A stretch of 6,004 nt of DNA from an uncultured Bacillota bacterium (GTDB lineage Bacteria > Bacillota_A > Clostridia > Peptostreptococcales > Anaerovoracaceae). Made by a program: the position numbers and the translations under genes. The stretch spans positions 1 to 6,004 of the forward strand of contig CAMOWO010000052.1 in assembly GCA_946628525.1 (NCBI GenBank), in the 5' to 3' direction. Positions 1 through 6,004 of the stretch are shown here, one piece after another. The notes below the pieces were generated by a model. The model searched no databases, was not told where the DNA came from, and saw only the letters and a program-made list of their open reading frames with translations. Each line of letters begins with the position of its first letter. Within the stretch, counting starts at the first letter, position 1.

Positions 1-895
1 TTCCCCGGATGTAGCCTAACATCTCGTCCCCCCAAGGTCCGCCCTCCTCATAAGCCGCCTGACAGGCTGCCATGCTGAGCATTCCCGCCCAGCCGAAGCT
101 GATGCGGTCCATCTCATCCTTGTATGCCCTTCTCATCTCTTTATTGGCGATGAAAATATTCGAGATCTGAAGCCCCGCCAGATTGAAGGTCTTGCTCGGC
201 GCCGTGCAGATGCACGTATTGTTCAGGATCTCCTCTGAGATCGTCCCGATCGGTGTATGTTTATGAGGCGCATAGACGAAATCGCAGTGGATCTCGTCGC
301 AGACCAGCTTCACTTCGTGCTTCAGGCAAAGCTCCGCCGCTTGCGCAAGTTCCTCCCGCGTCCATACTCTGCCCACAGGATTGTGCGGACTGCAAAGGAT
401 CATCAGGCTCACATCCGGTCTCGCCAGTTTCTCCTCCAGGTCCTCGAAGTCCATGGTATACCTCTCCCCGTCGTACTTCAGAGGATTGTTCACGATGACC
501 CTGTCGTTCTTCGTGATCACGTTGCTGAAAGGATAGTAGACAGGCTGCTGGATCACCACGCCGTCTCCGGGCTTCGTGTACACCCGTACGGCGGCCGAAA
601 GTGCGAATACGACCCCCGGCGTCTGCACCAGCCACTGCCTCTTCACATCCCATCCGAATCTCTGAGAGAACCAGTTCTTCACGGCCCCAAAGTATTCGTC
701 GGTGATCATGGTATAGCCGAAGATGCCGAAATCCGCCAGCTGCTTCAGCCTGTCCGTCACCGCCTGGGGCGTTCTGAAATCCATATCCGCCACCCACATG
801 GGCAGCACGTCCCGGGGCATATCGAACATCCCATGCCCGTCGTATTTCATAGAACCCGTATTCTCTCTGTTTATGATCTCATCAAATCTGCTCAT
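1..895 (-). CDS. malY: MalY/PatB-family PLP-dependent C-S lyase / class I-II aminotransferase (C-terminus outside window)
   Basis: I translated 298 codons from the ATG at 895 down to the window edge with no stop. The family usually has about 390-400 residues, so roughly the last quarter is missing. What is seen: the N-terminal LPMWVADMDF block (31-40) typical of MalY/PatB proteins; SPHNPVGRVW (169-178), whose Asn172 is the expected cofactor-contacting residue; CDEIHCDF (199-206), with Asp200 expected to pair with the pyridine nitrogen; and TAPSKTFNLAG (231-241), with Lys235 as the expected Schiff-base lysine. Known family members cleave cystathionine or cysteine by beta-elimination to thiol or sulfide, pyruvate and ammonia in the cytosol. 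The exact substrate cannot be told here, and an aminotransferase role is possible. The start overlaps the feoAB stop (ATGA). A GGGGA at 910-906 lies 10 bases upstream and an AGGA at 901-898 lies 2 bases upstream. The fold and family are secure; the symbol is a family-level label. Confidence 0.93.
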   Translation of the reverse strand, partial: MSRFDEIINRENTGSMKYDGHGMFDMPRDVLPMWVADMDFRTPQAVTDRLKQLADFGIFGYTMITDEYFGAVKNWFSQRFGWDVKRQWLVQTPGVVFALSAAVRVYTKPGDGVVIQQPVYYPFSNVITKNDRVIVNNPLKYDGERYTMDFEDLEEKLARPDVSLMILCSPHNPVGRVWTREELAQAAELCLKHEVKLVCDEIHCDFVYAPHKHTPIGTISEEILNNTCICTAPSKTFNLAGLQISNIFIANKEMRRAYKDEMDRISFGWAGMLSMAACQAAYEEGGPWGDEMLGYIRG

Positions 896-3243
896 ATTCC
901 TGTGATCCCCATTCCGATCCAATATACGATGATGGCGGCGATCCATGCGATGACGCACTGCCACACCACCACGCCCGTGGCCCATTTCGCACCCATCTCT
1001 CTTTTGATGGAAGCGATGGCTGCCACGCAAGGTGTATAGATAAGGCTGAAAGCCAGAAGTGCTGCTGCCTGTACAGTTGTCATGGCCGCCGTCACACCGC
1101 CTCCGTAGAGGATGCCCAACGTAGCCACGACGCTCTCCTTTGCAATGAATCCGGTGATGAGCGCCGTACAGATCTTCCAGTCACCGAGACCTGCCGGCAT
1201 CAGGATCGGCGAGAGCCAGCCGGCGATGATGGCCAGGATGCTGTCCTGAGAGTTCGATACCATGTTGAGATGGGTATCGAAGCTCTGGAGGAACCAAATG
1301 ACGATAGTGGCCAGCATGATGATGGTGAAGGCCCTTTCCAGGAAGTCCTTCGCCTTATCCCAAAGGAGTCGCACCACGTTCCCCGCTCCCGGCAGTCTGT
1401 AGTTCGGAAGTTCCATGACGAAAGGTACCGCCTCTCCTTTGAACAGCGTCTTCCTATAGAGAAGCGCGATGAGGATCCCCACGGCGATGCCTCCGAGGTA
1501 CAGGGCTGCCATGATGAATCCGCCCTTCCCCGGGAAGAAAGCGTTGATGAAGAATCCGTAGATCGGAAGTTTCGCGCTGCAACTCATGAACGGCGTCAGA
1601 AGGATGGTCATACGACGGTCCCTCTCACTTGGCAGGGTCCTGGTGGCCATGACGGCCGGGACCGTGCAGCCGAAGCCGATGAGCATCGGGACGATGCTCC
1701 GTCCCGAAAGTCCGATCCTTCTCAGCATCTTATCCATGAAGAAGGCGACTCTTGCGATATAGCCGCTGTCCTCCAGAAGGGACAGGAAGAAGAACATGGT
1801 GACGATGATCGGCACGAAGCTCAAAACACTTCCTACGCCTTCGAAGATCCCTTTTATGATAAGGCCGTGGATGGCCGCGTTCATATCCACCGCCGTCAGG
1901 AAGGCATCCATTTTCTCTGTAAGGAATCCGATCCCCACGGCCAGCGCCTCCTGGAGCCATGCTCCGATGACGTTGAACGTCAGCCAGAACACAAGGACCA
2001 TGATCCCGGCAAATGCAGGGATGGCCGTGTATTTACCCGTGAGGAAGCTGTCGATTTTCTCACTTCTCTTATGTTCCTTCGATTCTGCCGGCTTTTTGAC
2101 CGCCTCGCGGCAGACTTTTTCGATAAAAGCAAAGCGCATGTCGGCGATGCTGGCGCTTCTGTCGAGACCCCGCTCTCTTTCCAGCTGGACCAGTATGTGC
2201 TCCAGAAGATCCTTCTCGTTGTCATCGAGTGCCAGCTGGTCCAGGAGGACATCGTCGCCCTCGATGAGTTTGGAAGCCGCGAAACGAAGAGGCACACCTG
2301 CACGTTTTGCATGGTCATCGATCAGGTGCTTCACGGCGTGGAGGCACCGGTGAAGGGCTCCCCCGTTATCATCCTCGCCGCAGAAATCCTGCTGCACCGG
2401 TTTTTCCTGATATTTAGCCACGTGAACGGCGTGCTCCGTAAGCTCCCGGATGCCCTGCTTTTTGGCTGCCGAGATCGGTACCACAGGAACGCCCAGCAGC
2501 TGCTCCATCTCGTTGATGTCGATGGAGCCGCCGTTTCCGGTCAGCTCGTCCATCATGTTGAGCGCAACTACCATCGGGATGTCCATCTCCAGAAGCTGCA
2601 TGGTCAGATACAGGTTCCGCTCGATGTTCGTCACGTCCACGATGTTGATGATGGCCTTCGGCTTCTCGTTTAGGACGAACTGCCTCGAAACGAGTTCCTC
2701 GCTGGAATACGGCGACATGGAATAGATCCCCGGAAGGTCCGTGATGGACGTATCCGGAAAGCCTTTGATGTGGCCGTCCTTGCGGTCCACCGTCACTCCC
2801 GGGAAGTTGCCCACGTGCTGGTTCGATCCCGTCAGGGTGTTGAACAGCGTCGTCTTGCCGGAGTTCTGGTTTCCTACGAGTGCAAAGGTCAGCTCCGTGC
2901 CCTCAGGAAGCGGCTGCTCCACACTCTTATCGTGAAAACGGCCCGTTTCACCAAGACCCGGATGCTCCTTTTCTTTTTTCTTAAAAGGCCCCGCGGCCTT
3001 CGCGTTCTGCGTCAGTTTATTGATGAGCTCGATCTCGATCTTGGCCGCATCGGCGAGACGCAACGTCAGCTCGTATCCATGGACACGAACTTCTATCGGG
3101 TCGCCCATCGGCGCAGCCTTGATAAACGTCAGCTCCACACCCGGGATCATACCCATGTCAAGAAGATGCTGTCTGAGAGCGCCTTCTCCTCCGACGCTCT
3201 TTACGACAGCACTCCTGCCTGTCTGTAATTCATCTAACCTCAT
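892..3243 (-). CDS. feoB: Fused FeoA-FeoB ferrous iron transporter
   Basis: This encodes a GTP-dependent inner-membrane Fe(II) importer carrying its FeoA partner at the N-terminus. Residue numbers count from a GTG at 3249; subtract 2 for the preferred ATG at 3243. Residues 1-78 are an SH3-like FeoA domain (LDMGMIPGVEL at 30-40). Residues 79-118 are a charged linker with a lysine-rich patch near 90-94. The G domain follows: G1 GNQNSGKT (126-133), G2 GVT (151-153), G3 DLPG (171-174), G4 NMMD (231-234) and G5 SAAK (260-263). A soluble helical segment runs to about 405, then a polytopic membrane domain to 785. Both Gate regions are intact: GFGCTVPA (525-532, Cys528) and YTPCVAAIA (738-746, Cys741), plus MSCSAKLP (555-562, Cys557). 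The length fits a fusion, as FeoB alone is about 650-770 residues. Fusions of this kind are known in Firmicutes. The gene lies downstream of an acidic unknown protein and overlaps the malY-like gene by 4 bases. I see no Fur box in front of it. Confidence 0.97.
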   Translation of the reverse strand: MRLDELQTGRSAVVKSVGGEGALRQHLLDMGMIPGVELTFIKAAPMGDPIEVRVHGYELTLRLADAAKIEIELINKLTQNAKAAGPFKKKEKEHPGLGETGRFHDKSVEQPLPEGTELTFALVGNQNSGKTTLFNTLTGSNQHVGNFPGVTVDRKDGHIKGFPDTSITDLPGIYSMSPYSSEELVSRQFVLNEKPKAIINIVDVTNIERNLYLTMQLLEMDIPMVVALNMMDELTGNGGSIDINEMEQLLGVPVVPISAAKKQGIRELTEHAVHVAKYQEKPVQQDFCGEDDNGGALHRCLHAVKHLIDDHAKRAGVPLRFAASKLIEGDDVLLDQLALDDNEKDLLEHILVQLERERGLDRSASIADMRFAFIEKVCREAVKKPAESKEHKRSEKIDSFLTGKYTAIPAFAGIMVLVFWLTFNVIGAWLQEALAVGIGFLTEKMDAFLTAVDMNAAIHGLIIKGIFEGVGSVLSFVPIIVTMFFFLSLLEDSGYIARVAFFMDKMLRRIGLSGRSIVPMLIGFGCTVPAVMATRTLPSERDRRMTILLTPFMSCSAKLPIYGFFINAFFPGKGGFIMAALYLGGIAVGILIALLYRKTLFKGEAVPFVMELPNYRLPGAGNVVRLLWDKAKDFLERAFTIIMLATIVIWFLQSFDTHLNMVSNSQDSILAIIAGWLSPILMPAGLGDWKICTALITGFIAKESVVATLGILYGGGVTAAMTTVQAAALLAFSLIYTPCVAAIASIKREMGAKWATGVVVWQCVIAWIAAIIVYWIGMGITGI

Positions 3244-3252
3244 ACTCACTTA

Positions 3253-3256
3253 CCTT
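3253..3256 (-). promoter_or_regulatory. Ribosome-binding site that decides the feoAB start
   Basis: On the minus strand the sequence reads AAGG, then TAAGTGAGT, then ATG. The longest open frame begins at a GTG (3249), but that leaves only 3 bases between AAGG and the start. The ATG at 3243 gives a 9-base spacing, which is normal for Firmicutes, and is the better start. The choice changes the protein by two residues only. The site is weaker than the GGAGG sites of murI and pepF, which is compatible with partial dependence on translation from the upstream gene. Confidence 0.6.
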
Positions 3257-3268
3257 AAAACACTTATA

Positions 3269-3835
3269 TCAATTCAATTTGCTGCTATCATCGTAGCCGT
3301 CGTCCCGGTCCTGGGTGGCGATGAGTTCCGCAAAGGACACTACGTAATCGCTGAGCTCATAATCCAGCGCCCCTGTGAAATCGTATCGGTAGGCGCCTCC
3401 CCCCAGCTTTTCCATCCGGGCAGTGGTCACGGCATCCCGCAGGCACTGGGACATGTCTTCCGTCCCGTCATCGGAGAAAAGCTCCACCTGGGACTCCTCG
3501 CAGTACCAGTTCCGGAATCGGTACACCTCGTCTGCCAGTTTCCTGATGTCGTCCTCATCCTCTGCGTTGGTGAACATCCCGGCGATGCTGAGCTTGATCT
3601 GATGCAAAAGCGTGTAGATCTCCTCGGAATCCTCCGGAAGTCCCTCCAGCACATCGTCAAAGTATTCTTCTGTGATGGCCGCCGCCGTATCCTTATCCAC
3701 GTCCTTGAAGAGTTGATAGACCGCCTCCGGCGTGATATAACTTTCGCTTTCCAAAAGATCTGCCATGGTTTCGAAATACACGAATTCCGATGGATCCTCG
3801 ATATCCAGATAGGCGAGAAGTTCTTCGTAATCCAT
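3269..3835 (-). CDS. Unrecognised very acidic 188-residue protein encoded between murI and feoAB
   Basis: I do not recognise this family. The frame is almost certainly a real gene. It fills the space between murI and feoAB exactly, starts 2 bases after the murI stop, and has an AAAGGGG ribosome-binding site (3849-3843, spacing 7) inside the last murI codons. It ends 19-25 bases before feoAB. By hand count it has about 50 Asp/Glu against 13 Lys/Arg, so it is strongly acidic throughout. It has no signal peptide and no membrane segment, so it is probably cytosolic. The first 110 residues look mostly helical. Notable points are an acidic run AEDEDDI (91-97), Cys112 and Cys131, and a glycine turn GGG at 145-147. 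The C-terminus is again acidic (QDRDDGYDD, 175-183). The acidity and the iron-transporter neighbour invite a metal-binding guess, but there is no recognisable ligand motif and I assign no function. Confidence 0.85.
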   Translation of the reverse strand: MDYEELLAYLDIEDPSEFVYFETMADLLESESYITPEAVYQLFKDVDKDTAAAITEEYFDDVLEGLPEDSEEIYTLLHQIKLSIAGMFTNAEDEDDIRKLADEVYRFRNWYCEESQVELFSDDGTEDMSQCLRDAVTTARMEKLGGGAYRYDFTGALDYELSDYVVSFAELIATQDRDDGYDDSSKLN

Positions 3836-3837
3836 TG

Positions 3838-4659
3838 TTATTCCCCTTTCTCCAGGTCGAAGTTCTTGAACTTGACCTTGGCATCCTCTTCCCCTTCAAA
3901 AATAGTATCGATCATGTTGATGAAGTTCTCACTGAGGTCGCTGGCATAGAAGATGTTCTCGTACTCCGAGCCGCATGCCAGTGCATCGCGCTGCGTCAGG
4001 ATGTCCGTGATGGTGTCCACGATGATATCCGACGGATTGATGATCTCCACATCGGGATAAAGCTGCCCCAGGTTCTTGCGGATCAGTGGATAATGGGTGC
4101 AGCCCAAGACCACCTTGTCGATGTGATTCTTCTGAATAAACTCGTCCATGTAGTAGCGGATCGTAAGATCCATGATCTCGTTTCTGATGATCCCTTCTTC
4201 GATGAGAGGAACGTATGCAGGACACGGGGTCTGATAGAGGTTTATGTCCCCGTTCATCTCCCGGATCAGGTGCTCATATGCTCCGCTGGCGATGGTGACC
4301 TTCGTGCCGATGATACCCACGTTGTCATCCTTCGTGCAGGTGTCCGCCACCCTCCTTGCCGCCGGCTCGATGATGCCAACGATGGGGATCTGCGGGAATT
4401 TCTTTCTCAGATCCTCCAGGCACGTGGCGCTCACCGTATTGCAGGCGATGACGATCATCTTCACATCTTTGCTTACGAGAAACTCTGCGATCTCGCTGCT
4501 GAATGATCTGATCGTGCTGATGGCCTTGGAACCGTACGGTGTTCTGGCTGTATCTCCGAAATATATGATCTTCTCTTCAGGCAGTCTTTTCATCAGAGGA
4601 CGGACGCATGTGAGCCCCCCGAGCCCCGAATCAAAAAAACCAATAGGCCTGTTATCCAT
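3838..4659 (-). CDS. murI: Glutamate racemase
   Basis: MurI interconverts L- and D-glutamate in the cytosol without a cofactor and supplies the D-glutamate that MurD adds to the peptidoglycan stem peptide. The 273-residue length is typical. Seen motifs: GFFDSGLGG (7-15) with Asp10 and Ser11; GDTARTPYG (35-43); ACNTVSA (72-78) with catalytic Cys73; and GCTHYPL (186-192) with the second catalytic Cys187 followed by Thr188 and His189. These are the two-cysteine acid/base pair and substrate-binding residues expected of the family, all intact. The ATG at 4659 is preceded by an ACGGAGGTAA ribosome-binding site whose GGAGG core ends 11 bases before the start, slightly long but strong. It is the first gene of the leftward operon and is followed after 2 bases by the acidic unknown gene. 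Its promoter is predicted in the shared region with pepF. Confidence 0.98.
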   Translation of the reverse strand: MDNRPIGFFDSGLGGLTCVRPLMKRLPEEKIIYFGDTARTPYGSKAISTIRSFSSEIAEFLVSKDVKMIVIACNTVSATCLEDLRKKFPQIPIVGIIEPAARRVADTCTKDDNVGIIGTKVTIASGAYEHLIREMNGDINLYQTPCPAYVPLIEEGIIRNEIMDLTIRYYMDEFIQKNHIDKVVLGCTHYPLIRKNLGQLYPDVEIINPSDIIVDTITDILTQRDALACGSEYENIFYASDLSENFINMIDTIFEGEEDAKVKFKNFDLEKGE

Positions 4660-4681
4660 GTTCTATATTACCTCCGTAAAC

Positions 4682-4713
4682 TATGTTATAATAACATCTG
4701 CAATTATAACATA
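4682..4713. repeat. Perfect 11-base inverted repeat in the murI/pepF divergent promoter region
   Basis: The left arm TATGTTATAAT (4682-4692) and right arm ATTATAACATA (4703-4713) are exact reverse complements around a 10-base spacer. Arm centres are 21 bases apart, about two helical turns, which would suit a dimeric DNA-binding protein. A shorter nested palindrome, ATGTTA-taa-TAACAT, sits at 4683-4697. Each arm also carries the extended -10 element of one direction, so the symmetry may simply be two good promoters facing each other, an operator, or both. The arms are almost all A/T, so an RNA hairpin would be weak. Confidence 0.75.
4684..4692 (+). promoter_or_regulatory. Predicted pepF promoter (extended -10)
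   Basis: TGTTATAAT gives a perfect extended -10 element (TG, one base, TATAAT at 4687-4692). No good -35 is visible at the right distance, where 4664-4669 reads tatatt. The extended -10 would have to compensate. The predicted start is near 4699, about 49 bases before the pepF ATG. The element lies inside the left arm of the inverted repeat and within the predicted murI leader. An alternative weaker -10, CATAAT, is at 4710-4715. Confidence 0.5.
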
Positions 4714-4730
4714 ATACATATTAGAATCAA
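4703..4730 (-). promoter_or_regulatory. Predicted murI operon promoter
   Basis: On the minus strand there is TTGATT (4730-4725, four of six matches to TTGACA), a 16-base spacer, and TATAAT (4708-4703). The TG at 4711-4710 makes it a perfect extended -10 element. The predicted start of transcription is near 4696, which gives a leader of about 37 bases containing the GGAGG site. This matches a housekeeping sigma-A type promoter. It probably drives murI and the three genes after it. The -10 lies inside the right arm of the inverted repeat. Confidence 0.7.
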
Positions 4731-4747
4731 AGAAAGCGGAGGAAATT

Positions 4748-6004
4748 ATGAGCTCTGAAAGACTCAGGACCAGAGATCAGATCGAACAGAAATACAAGTG
4801 GGATATCGAGGCGATGATCCCGGACGAAAGTGTCATCAAGCCTGCCCTTTCGGACATCAAAGAGCGGGCGGAGCAGTATAAGACGAAATACATCGATACA
4901 CTGACCTCGTCGGCTGAGACTCTTGCAGAAGCTTTCACGGAGAAGGATGAGATCTGGCAGGATCTCGAGAAATACTACGTTTACGCCCATATGCGCAGGG
5001 ACGAAGACAACGGCAACGACAAGTATCAGGCCCTGGCCGATATGTGCATGAGCGTCATCGCCGCAGTCACGGCATCCCTGTCCTTCTTCACGCCCCTTCT
5101 TCTCTCTGAGAAGGAAGAGGTCCTTCGGGGATATATCAAAGAGAACCCTTCCCTGGCCCTCTATGAGCACGCCATCGACGAAAGTCTTCGTCAGAAGGCT
5201 CACGTGCTCACGCCGGCAGAAGAAAACATCATGGCCCAGCTTTCGGAGGTCACCCAGGCCACAGGAGACATCTTCACCATGCTGAACAATGCGGACCTGA
5301 AGTTCGGCACCATCAAAGGGGAAGACGGCAAGGAGGTCGAGCTCACCCACGGAAGTTACATCAAATGCATGGAGAGCCACGACCGCACCCTGCGAAAGAA
5401 TGCGTACGATGCCATGTACGGAGCCTACAAAGGTCTCATCAACACCATCGCATCGACATACAGCACGAATACAAAAAATGACGTCATTAACGCCAGACTG
5501 CGTCACTTCCCGTCTGCAAGGGAAGCTGCCCTCTCCGAGGACAATATCCCTTCGGAAGTCTACGATAATCTCGTGAAGACCGTAAACGACAGCCTCCCGC
5601 TCATGCATCGGTATATGGAACTGAAGAAACGCATGATGGGACTGGATGAGCTGACGATGTACGATATCTATGTGCCTCTCATCAAACTTCCGGAGAGAAA
5701 GATCCCGTATGAGGAAGGACTGAACATCATACGAGACGCCCTGACACCTTTGGGAGAAGAGTATCTGCAGCGCATGAACGAAGGGATCTCCCAGCGGTGG
5801 ATCGACGTGTACGAGAACGTGGGTAAGACGAGCGGAGCGTACAGTTTCGGCTCATATGACAGCTACCCGTACATTCTGACGAACTATGCGGATACTTTGA
5901 AAGACGTGTTCACGGTGATCCACGAGATGGGTCATTCCATGCATTCATCCTATACGAGGGAGAATCAGCCGTTCATCTACGGGAGCCACTCCATCTTCAC
6001 TGCT
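4748..6004 (+). CDS. pepF: Oligoendopeptidase F, M3B zinc metallopeptidase (C-terminus outside window)
   Basis: I translated 419 codons from the ATG at 4748 to the window edge without a stop. PepF proteins have about 600 residues, so about 180 are missing. The family hydrolyses short peptides (roughly 7-17 residues) in the cytosol and helps recycle peptides. What is seen: a long helical N-terminal region beginning KYKWDIEAMIP (15-25); the PepF signature stretch SGAYSFGSYDSYPYIL (362-377); and the zinc motif HEMGH (392-396), with His392 and His396 as ligands and Glu393 as the catalytic base. The third ligand, a Glu expected right after SIFTA, would fall just past the last base. The start is set by GGAGG at 4738-4742 with 5-base spacing. 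It is transcribed divergently from murI. There is no signal peptide. Nothing in the visible part is broken. Confidence 0.97.
   Translation, partial: MSSERLRTRDQIEQKYKWDIEAMIPDESVIKPALSDIKERAEQYKTKYIDTLTSSAETLAEAFTEKDEIWQDLEKYYVYAHMRRDEDNGNDKYQALADMCMSVIAAVTASLSFFTPLLLSEKEEVLRGYIKENPSLALYEHAIDESLRQKAHVLTPAEENIMAQLSEVTQATGDIFTMLNNADLKFGTIKGEDGKEVELTHGSYIKCMESHDRTLRKNAYDAMYGAYKGLINTIASTYSTNTKNDVINARLRHFPSAREAALSEDNIPSEVYDNLVKTVNDSLPLMHRYMELKKRMMGLDELTMYDIYVPLIKLPERKIPYEEGLNIIRDALTPLGEEYLQRMNEGISQRWIDVYENVGKTSGAYSFGSYDSYPYILTNYADTLKDVFTVIHEMGHSMHSSYTRENQPFIYGSHSIFTA

Noticed and set aside
257..1039. Overlapping frames on both strands across the left end (257-1039 plus, 261-797 minus)
   Set aside because: The real gene here is the MalY/PatB frame on the minus strand, which runs off the window edge and has complete PLP-binding motifs. 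The others are out-of-frame readings.
1270..2673. A 467-codon open frame on the plus strand opposite feoB
   Set aside because: It lies entirely inside a gene with every FeoB motif intact. Its translation is charged low-complexity sequence rich in Arg, His, Asp and Glu with no domain, typical of an antisense shadow of a GC-rich gene.
3263..3291. Possible internal promoter for feoAB (minus strand ATGATA, 17 bases, TATAAG with a TG extension)
   Set aside because: The predicted start, near 3256, would fall on the ribosome-binding site itself and leave almost no leader. The -35 is poor and the stretch is simply AT-rich. I do not call it without transcript data.
3236..3300. Fur box directly upstream of feoAB
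   Set aside because: I looked for a GATAATGATAATCATTATC-like inverted repeat and saw none. Only short AATT-type AT-rich sequence is present.
3020..3949. A 309-codon plus-strand frame crossing feoAB, the acidic gene and the end of murI
   Set aside because: It crosses three well-supported genes and two gene junctions and has no domain. It is an antisense shadow.
4682..4713. Reading the inverted repeat as a transcription terminator
   Set aside because: The arms are nearly all A/T with no GC-rich stem and no following T-run. The repeat also lies between the starts of two divergent genes, where no transcript should end.
4727..5608. A 293-codon open frame on the minus strand opposite pepF
   Set aside because: The plus-strand frame encodes clear PepF through the same bases. 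The antisense frame has no recognisable motif, no evident ribosome-binding site, and runs into the promoter region.

Overview
The window looks like ordinary chromosomal DNA from an anaerobic or facultative Firmicute, most likely a member of Clostridia. The basis is a FeoA-FeoB fusion, a MalY/PatB-type C-S lyase, PepF, strong GGAGG-type ribosome-binding sites, and moderately GC-rich genes flanking a very AT-rich promoter region. The lineage is an inference from gene style, not a database match. No RNA gene, mobile element, CRISPR array or terminator is visible. About 98% of the window is coding, and the longest gap between genes is 88 bases.

Four genes run leftward on the minus strand and appear to form one operon, in transcription order: murI (glutamate racemase, 4659-3838), an unrecognised very acidic 188-residue protein (3835-3269), a fused feoA-feoB ferrous iron transporter (3243-892), and a MalY/PatB-type PLP-dependent C-S lyase/aminotransferase (895 to beyond base 1, C-terminus cut off). 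The gaps are 2 bases, about 20-25 bases and a 4-base ATGA overlap, so co-transcription and partial translational coupling are likely. On the plus strand, pepF (oligoendopeptidase F, M3 metallopeptidase) starts at 4748 and runs off the right edge just after its HExxH motif.

The only real non-coding stretch is the 88-base divergent region 4660-4747. It holds a perfect 11-base inverted repeat (arms 4682-4692 and 4703-4713, 10-base spacer). Each arm is itself a perfect extended -10 element (TGTTATAAT), one per direction. The predicted start sites for murI and pepF therefore lie within a few bases of each other, and each promoter sits inside the other gene's leader. This suggests mutually exclusive transcription, or joint control by one dimeric regulator.

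Functionally the leftward genes mix cell-wall precursor supply (D-glutamate), ferrous iron uptake and sulfur amino-acid cleavage. I see no single pathway that joins them. No clearly novel system is present. The points most worth checking are the symmetric promoter region and the uncharacterised acidic protein encoded between murI and feoAB.
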